Source: JALZEG01 sp035942255
GTDB lineage: Bacteria; Actinomycetota; CADDZG01; WHSQ01
Length of the DNA: 64,000 nucleotides
Reading direction: 5' to 3'
Assembly: GCA_035942255.1 (NCBI GenBank)
Contig: DASZDG010000044.1
Location: 1 to 64,000, forward strand
The translations under genes were made by a program, and so were the position numbers. The notes below the pieces were generated by a model. That model was not told the DNA's origin. It made no database searches and saw only the letters and a program-made list of their open reading frames with translations. Below, piece by piece: positions 59,774-64,000 of this stretch (positions within the stretch are counted from its first letter, which is position 1; every line of letters starts with the position of its first letter).

Positions 59774-60163
59774 CTGGCACCGCAGATAGCAGTGGGCGCG
59801 ATCGTCGTGGACGAGGGCCGTCTCCTGATGATCAGGCGCAGGAACGAGCCCGGCGCGGGGCTGTGGTCGCTGCCGGGGGGCCGCGTCGAGCACGGCGAGT
59901 ACCTCGCCGACGCGCTCCGGCGCGAGGTCGCGGAGGAGACGGGGCTGGCGGTCGAGGTGAGGGACCTCGTCGGCATACTCGAGGTCGTCGGCGACCCCCA
60001 CTACGTGATCCTGGACTACCTCGCCGAGGTCACCGGCGACCGCACACCGGTCGCGGCGGACGACGTGTCGGACGTGCGCTGGGTCCCGCTGGAGGAGGTC
60101 ACGAGCCTCGAGTGCACGCCGCGCTTCGTCGAGACCCTGCGCGCGTGGAAGGTATTGAGCTAG
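59774..60163 (+). CDS. Nudix hydrolase
   Basis: 129 residues. Nudix box G-x5-E-x7-REUxEExGU is complete: GRVEHGEYLADALRREVAEE followed by TGL. Hydrolyses a nucleoside diphosphate linked to another moiety; substrate unknown. Start: CTG at 59774, 5-6 nt after GGGGAGG, giving the usual N-terminus APQIAVGAIVVDEGRLLM; GTG at 59792 is the nearest conventional start. The stop shares CTAG with the convergent protein kinase gene. Confidence 0.85.
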   Translation: MAPQIAVGAIVVDEGRLLMIRRRNEPGAGLWSLPGGRVEHGEYLADALRREVAEETGLAVEVRDLVGILEVVGDPHYVILDYLAEVTGDRTPVAADDVSDVRWVPLEEVTSLECTPRFVETLRAWKVLS

Positions 60164-62001
60164 CAGGTGAAGACGTCTACGAGATCGTTCTCGCGCACCT
60201 TGCTGCCGCCGAGCGGCTGCGTCTCGTGGACGATCGACCCCCCGCCGCCGCACGACTGCACGACGTTCACGCGCAGCCCGAGACGCTGCAGGCGCGCGGT
60301 CGCGTCGTCGATCGTCATCCCCCGCACGTCGGGCATCGTGAGCTCGTCGTACTTCGGCCCCTGCGACACCGCGACGTCGACGCGGCTCCCCTCCGGCGCG
60401 TTGGTCCCGCCCGCCGGCGTCGTGTAGACGACGTCGCCCAGCGGGGCGTCGTTGGAGTAGACGGGTACGGCGACCGCCTCGAACCCGGCGCGCTGCAGCA
60501 CCTTCAACGCCTTCTCCGCCTTCTCGCCCACGACGTCAGGGATACCGATCGACTCCGGCCCCTTGCTCACGACGACCTCGATCTTCGACCCGAACTCGAC
60601 CTTCCCCTCGGCGGGCGTCTGCGACAGGATCGTCCCGTCCTCCTCGGTCGAGAACTCCTCCGCCGTCACCACCAGCTCGTGCCCGTGGACGCGCGCGCGG
60701 GTGCGGGCGGTCTCGAGCTGCATCCCGGCGAGGGCGACGACGTCGAACCGCGGCAGGCCCGACGACACGACGACGGTGACGGTCCTGCCCTCGAGGAGGA
60801 CTCCCCCGGCGGGGTCCTGCGAGACGATCTCCCCGCGCGGGACGTCGAAGCTCGCGGGCTTGCGGCGCGCGACCTCGAGCTTGAGCCCGGCTTCCTCCAC
60901 CTCGTCGCGGGCGGCGCCCTTCGACAGCCCGACCAGCTCCGGCACGTCGACACGAGCCGGGGCCGCCAGCAACGACACCGCCTTCGCACCGCCGGCGACG
61001 GCGAGCGCGAGCAGGACGAGGATCGCCACGAGCTTCACGCGCGGAAGCCGCCGGCGACGGCGCCTCTTCGGCTTCGAGAACGTCGTCGGCTGCTGGTCCG
61101 GGAGCCGGATGACCCCGGTCACGTCGTCGAGCAGCGTGTCGACCGGAGGCGCGTCCGGCAGGGAGCGCACCGCCACGCGTCGCAGCGCTTGCGCCATGTC
61201 GGTCGCGTCGGCAAAGCGTTCGGCGGGGTCGAGCGCGCAGGCGCGCAGGACTATCTCGTCGAGCGCAGCCGGCAGCGTCGGGTCGAGCGCCGACGGAGGC
61301 GGTGCGGCCTCGATCGATCGCCGGCGCAAGAGGTCGGCTCCCGATCCCTGCTGCGGCGGACGTCCGGTGAGGAGCTCCGCCAGCACCGCGCCTGCCGCCC
61401 ATATGTCCGACGCGGGGGACGCCTCTTGCCCGGCGGCCTGCTCGGGGGACAGATAACGGAGCGTCCCCGGGATCCCGCCGCCGGGCATCGTGCGGTCGAC
61501 GTCCGCCACCGCCGCGATGCCGAAGTCGGCGACCTTGACGTTCCCGTTGCGGGCGATCAGCACGTTCTCCGGCTTCACGTCGCGGTGCACGACGCCGGCG
61601 GCATGCGCGGCGGCGAGCGCGTCGCACACCGACGCCATGATCTCCGCGGCCTGCGCGGGAGCCAGCGAGCCGCGCCCGACCAGGAGGTCGCGCAGGTCCG
61701 TCCCCGCCACGAACTCCATGACCATGTAGTACGTGTACGGGTCCGCCTCGCCCCAGTCGTGGACCGCGACGATGCTCGGGTGGGTCAGCCGCGCCGCGGC
61801 CCTCGCCTCGTCCTTGAACCGCTCCACGAGCTCGGGGTCCGCCGCCAGCGACGGCTGCAGGATCTTCACCGCGACGGCGCGGTCGAGCAGTACGTCGTGG
61901 CCGCGATAGACCTCGCCCATGCCCCCGCCGGCGATGCGCGCGATGAGCCGGTAACGCCCCGAGAGCGTCTCGCCGACGACGTCCCTCATCAGGCGCATCA
62001 T
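60160..62001 (-). CDS. pknB: PknB-like Ser/Thr protein kinase with four PASTA domains
   Basis: 613-residue transmembrane kinase. Catalytic domain about 16-275: Gly-rich loop GGGMGEVYRG, Lys46, HRD at 139-141, DFG at 159-161, activation-loop Thr171 and Thr180. Juxtamembrane Arg-rich stretch (313-318), transmembrane segment about 322-343, then four extracellular PASTA domains (about 350-416, 417-485, 486-552, 553-613) that bind muropeptides. It senses the cell wall and regulates growth and division. Its ATG overlaps the stop of the preceding lipoprotein gene as ATGA. No pstP, fhaB, rodA or pbpA genes are adjacent, unlike the canonical pknB cluster. Confidence 0.95.
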   Translation of the reverse strand: MMRLMRDVVGETLSGRYRLIARIAGGGMGEVYRGHDVLLDRAVAVKILQPSLAADPELVERFKDEARAAARLTHPSIVAVHDWGEADPYTYYMVMEFVAGTDLRDLLVGRGSLAPAQAAEIMASVCDALAAAHAAGVVHRDVKPENVLIARNGNVKVADFGIAAVADVDRTMPGGGIPGTLRYLSPEQAAGQEASPASDIWAAGAVLAELLTGRPPQQGSGADLLRRRSIEAAPPPSALDPTLPAALDEIVLRACALDPAERFADATDMAQALRRVAVRSLPDAPPVDTLLDDVTGVIRLPDQQPTTFSKPKRRRRRRLPRVKLVAILVLLALAVAGGAKAVSLLAAPARVDVPELVGLSKGAARDEVEEAGLKLEVARRKPASFDVPRGEIVSQDPAGGVLLEGRTVTVVVSSGLPRFDVVALAGMQLETARTRARVHGHELVVTAEEFSTEEDGTILSQTPAEGKVEFGSKIEVVVSKGPESIGIPDVVGEKAEKALKVLQRAGFEAVAVPVYSNDAPLGDVVYTTPAGGTNAPEGSRVDVAVSQGPKYDELTMPDVRGMTIDDATARLQRLGLRVNVVQSCGGGGSIVHETQPLGGSKVRENDLVDVFTC

Positions 62002-62435
62002 CCACCTCCGTGGTATCGCCGCAGGTGATAGTCGTAGCGGTTGTCGAGCAGGGCGAGGTCCCGCGCCGCCTGCTCCGCCCGGGCCAGGGCCGCGTCCGCG
62101 TTCGCCGCGGCCTCGCCGGCGCCCGACCGCACCTCTTCGAGCGACGCACGCAGCTTCGCGAGCGACCCCCAGAGCCGCTCGGAGACCTTCTCGACGCGAG
62201 CCGAGACCTTGTCCGCCTGCGCCGAGACCTCCTCGGCCTCGGCGAGGTCGTCTTCGAGCCCTTCGAGCCGCGCCTCCAGGTCCTCGACGGCGTCCATGGC
62301 GTCGGTCGCGGCCGCACGGGCGTCGTCCAGGCGATCCTGTGCGGCGGGGTCGAGGCTCTGGGCGCGGGCGCAGCCCGCGAACGTCCCCGCCGCCAGCACC
62401 AGAGCGGCAGCTTTCCTCATGATGGAAATGCTCAC
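61998..62435 (-). CDS. Coiled-coil lipoprotein
   Basis: 145 residues. The GTG at 62435 has GGGGAGG 5 nt upstream, giving MSISIMRKAAALVLAAGTFA before the lipobox FAGC (Cys22). The rest is one long alpha-helical coiled coil (DLEARLEGLEDDLAEAEEVS, SAQADKVSARVEKVSERL), Lpp-like in size. It could be a periplasmic or cell-wall-facing tether. The ATGA overlap with the PASTA kinase suggests a shared function in envelope sensing; this is inferred. Confidence 0.75.
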   Translation of the reverse strand: MSISIMRKAAALVLAAGTFAGCARAQSLDPAAQDRLDDARAAATDAMDAVEDLEARLEGLEDDLAEAEEVSAQADKVSARVEKVSERLWGSLAKLRASLEEVRSGAGEAAANADAALARAEQAARDLALLDNRYDYHLRRYHGGG

Positions 62436-62471
62436 ATGAGCCTCCCCGGCCCCCGCGGCAATCTCGAATGC

Positions 62472-62503
62472 GTTTCTACCTCAGAAATTAACAGAAACCT
62501 CAG
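62472..62503. promoter_or_regulatory. Repeats in the lipoprotein-kinase promoter region
   Basis: ACCTCAG occurs twice, 19 bp apart (62478-62484, 62497-62503), and GTTTCT (62472-62477) pairs with AGAAAC (62493-62498). This AT-richer stretch upstream of the lipoprotein gene probably holds the promoter and an operator. Confidence 0.4.
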
Positions 62504-62524
62504 GAGTAACAAGAGGGTCCTGCG

Positions 62525-63175
62525 TCACTCCACCCGCTCGAGGTCCGCCGTGAGGGCGGGATGGTCGGAGGCGCGGCTCCGGAACGTGCTGGTCGACGTC
62601 ACGGTGAGGCCGCGTCCCACCAGGATGTGATCGATCCGGCCGCGCAGGAGCCGGGGCCGACCGCGGGGCCCGTCGGAGAGGCCGGCGGCGAAGAGCGGCG
62701 CCAGGCCGCCGCGGCGCTCGTTCAGGTCGCCGAGCAGCACGACCGGCGGATCCACCTCCGCCACGAGGGCTGCCAGCGCTTCCATCTGGGCCGCCCGCGC
62801 CGCCGGCGACCGCGACAGGTGCGTCCCCACGAACGTCACGCCGTCCCACCGCCCCACCACCGCGGCGCGCGGCTCCTCCTCGCCCAGACGGGGGAGGTCG
62901 ACCTTCTCGCTCCGCAGGGGGCCGGGCGCGGCGAGGGCTATCCCGTAGTGCCCGCGGTCGCGGGCGAGCACCGGGTGGAACTCGACGGTGAGCCCGGTCA
63001 GCCGCGCCAGCTCAGCAGGCTGATCGACGCCGCTCGTGCGATCGAGCGCGACGTCCAGCTCCTGCAGCGCGACGACGTCCGCGCGCAGGCGCGCGATCAC
63101 GCTCGCAACCCGCTGAACGTCGAGCCTCCGGTCGGCCCCCTCGCAGTGGTGGACGTTGTAGGTCGCGACGCGCAT
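62525..63175 (-). CDS. Endonuclease/exonuclease/phosphatase family hydrolase
   Basis: 216-residue EEP-fold metal phosphodiesterase. N-terminal RVATYNVHHCEG supplies the metal-site Asn; the Glu is in VVALQELDVALDR. Catalytic residues continue with GTHLSRSPAARAAQME, GDLNERRGG, and the terminal DHPALTADL His-Asp pair. Substrates range from DNA to phosphoinositides and cannot be assigned. The start at 63175 is leaderless (TATCCT 6 nt upstream). Confidence 0.87.
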   Translation of the reverse strand: MRVATYNVHHCEGADRRLDVQRVASVIARLRADVVALQELDVALDRTSGVDQPAELARLTGLTVEFHPVLARDRGHYGIALAAPGPLRSEKVDLPRLGEEEPRAAVVGRWDGVTFVGTHLSRSPAARAAQMEALAALVAEVDPPVVLLGDLNERRGGLAPLFAAGLSDGPRGRPRLLRGRIDHILVGRGLTVTSTSTFRSRASDHPALTADLERVE

Positions 63176-63181
63176 ACCGGC

Positions 63182-63187
63182 AGGATA
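63182..63187 (-). promoter_or_regulatory. -10 box of a leaderless gene
   Basis: TATCCT on the minus strand, 6 nt before the ATG at 63175. Confidence 0.6.
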
Positions 63188-63252
63188 GAGATCGGGAGCA
63201 CGACCGGTCGCCTCGGCCAGCGGTCAGGACGAGACATGCGAGCATTGCCCCC

Positions 63253-64000
63253 GTGACCGACCAGACACCCGTCCCCGTCGAGCAGGGCGAGGAGACGTAT
63301 TGCTACGGCCATCCGAAGCGGCCGACGAAGCTGCGCTGCTCGCGCTGCGACCGTCCCATCTGCGGCCAGTGCGCGTCACCCGCGCCCGTCGGGCAGCACT
63401 GCCCGGAGTGCGTCGCGGAGGCGCGCAAGAGCGCCCCCAAGGTGCGCTCCGCGATGGCGGTCAACGCACCCGTGACGCGCGCGATCGTGATCTTCACGGT
63501 CGCGGTCTACGTGCTCGAGCTCGTCCTGGGGAACGCGTTCGTGAACCGGTTCACGTCGTTCGCCCCCTCGATCGCCGACGGCGAGGTCTACCGGCTCATC
63601 ACGTCGGTGTTCCTCCACCTGCCGTTCGACGGCCGCTTGTTCGCGTTGCTGCACATCGTCTTCAACATGTACATCCTGTCGATCTACGGCGCGCAGGTCG
63701 AGCAGCTGTTCGGCAGCGCGCGCTACCTGTTCCTGTACCTGGCGACCGGCTTCTTCGCCAGCGCGTCGTCGTACGCCCTCCACGCCTGCTCGAACGGGCT
63801 GGGAGCGTCGGGCGCGGTCTTCGGGATCGTCGGCGTCCTAATCGTCTACCTGTACAACCGCCGTAGCACGACGTTCGCCGACCCGTACCTGCGGTCACTC
63901 GGCATGTTCGTCGCGATCAACCTGCTGCTCGGCTTCTCGATCTCGAGGATCGACAACATCGCGCACATCGGGGGCCTCGTGGCCGGCGTAGCGCTCGGCG
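63253..64000 (+). CDS. Rhomboid-family intramembrane serine protease with N-terminal zinc-binding segment (partial)
   Basis: 249 residues up to the window end; the gene continues. Residues about 16-55 carry a B-box-like Cys/His segment (CYGHPKRPTKLRCSRCDRPI, then CGQC and HCPEC) on the cytoplasmic side. The rhomboid domain follows: HIVFNMYILSIYG, catalytic Ser in LGASGAVFGIVG, and catalytic His in IAHIGGLVAG. It cleaves transmembrane substrates; the zinc segment may bind a partner. GTG start at 63253. Similar zinc-finger rhomboids are common in actinobacteria. Confidence 0.9.
   Translation, partial: MTDQTPVPVEQGEETYCYGHPKRPTKLRCSRCDRPICGQCASPAPVGQHCPECVAEARKSAPKVRSAMAVNAPVTRAIVIFTVAVYVLELVLGNAFVNRFTSFAPSIADGEVYRLITSVFLHLPFDGRLFALLHIVFNMYILSIYGAQVEQLFGSARYLFLYLATGFFASASSYALHACSNGLGASGAVFGIVGVLIVYLYNRRSTTFADPYLRSLGMFVAINLLLGFSISRIDNIAHIGGLVAGVALG

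Overview
The window is high-GC DNA (roughly 70%) from an actinobacterium, probably a deep-branching or uncultured member of Actinomycetota. The evidence is gene content (AdnA/AdnB helicase-nucleases, Lhr with a Nei2-type glycosylase, a FolP2-type dihydropteroate synthase paralogue, PASTA Ser/Thr kinase, homodimeric AceE, DUF5319/DUF5679/DUF6458-like small proteins) and many leaderless starts, where a TAnnnT -10 box lies 6-7 nt before ATG or GTG. The genus cannot be named. No rRNA, tRNA, CRISPR array, insertion sequence or prophage gene was seen.

Layout. 1-3.3 kb: the start of aceE, a secreted CocE-type hydrolase, and a divergent RelE-like toxin / AbrB-like antitoxin pair. 3.3-14.8 kb: one minus-strand DNA repair block adnA-adnB-lhr-nei. 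14.9-18.4 kb: two small secreted Cys-rich proteins, an unknown membrane protein and a large secreted hydrolase. 18.5-30.3 kb: mostly single genes (cupredoxin, PBP4-type DacB, GerMN-like lipoprotein, VOC protein, secreted M14 carboxypeptidase, FAD oxidoreductase, histidine phosphatase, saccharopine-dehydrogenase-like protein) and a structured non-coding stretch at 29.69-29.85 kb. 30.3-35.5 kb: histidine kinase, alpha/beta hydrolase, RecB-like nuclease, LPFTG surface protein, enoyl-CoA hydratase and a zinc-ribbon protein. 35.6-37.8 kb: the coupled operon ybjN-like-thyX-lgt.

37.8-48.7 kb: histidine degradation genes. hutU carries an apparent 2-nt deletion. It is followed by a HutF-like deaminase and hutH. 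After a second pair of small secreted proteins comes a tightly coupled minus-strand chain: MBL hydrolase, hutI, sulfatase, phosphodiesterase. Dodecin lies just upstream of that chain. HutH would convert histidine to urocanate, HutU would give imidazolonepropionate, HutI formiminoglutamate, and the HutF-like enzyme formylglutamate.

48.7-64 kb: glutamate dehydrogenase and patatin, a Lys/Ala-rich histone-like protein, DUF5319-ParA-zinc ribbon, a REC/degenerate GGDEF/LuxR-HTH regulator, prepilin peptidase with a single-domain REC, EamA transporter with a FolP2-like protein, a Nudix hydrolase, a coiled-coil lipoprotein coupled to a PASTA kinase, an EEP-family hydrolase, and the start of a rhomboid protease.

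The observations most worth checking are a paralogous family of small secreted Cys-rich proteins at two distant loci; mirror-image overlapping -10 elements between divergent genes; four convergent gene pairs that share a CTAG stop overlap; the joined adnAB-lhr-nei block; and the structured intergenic RNA candidate.
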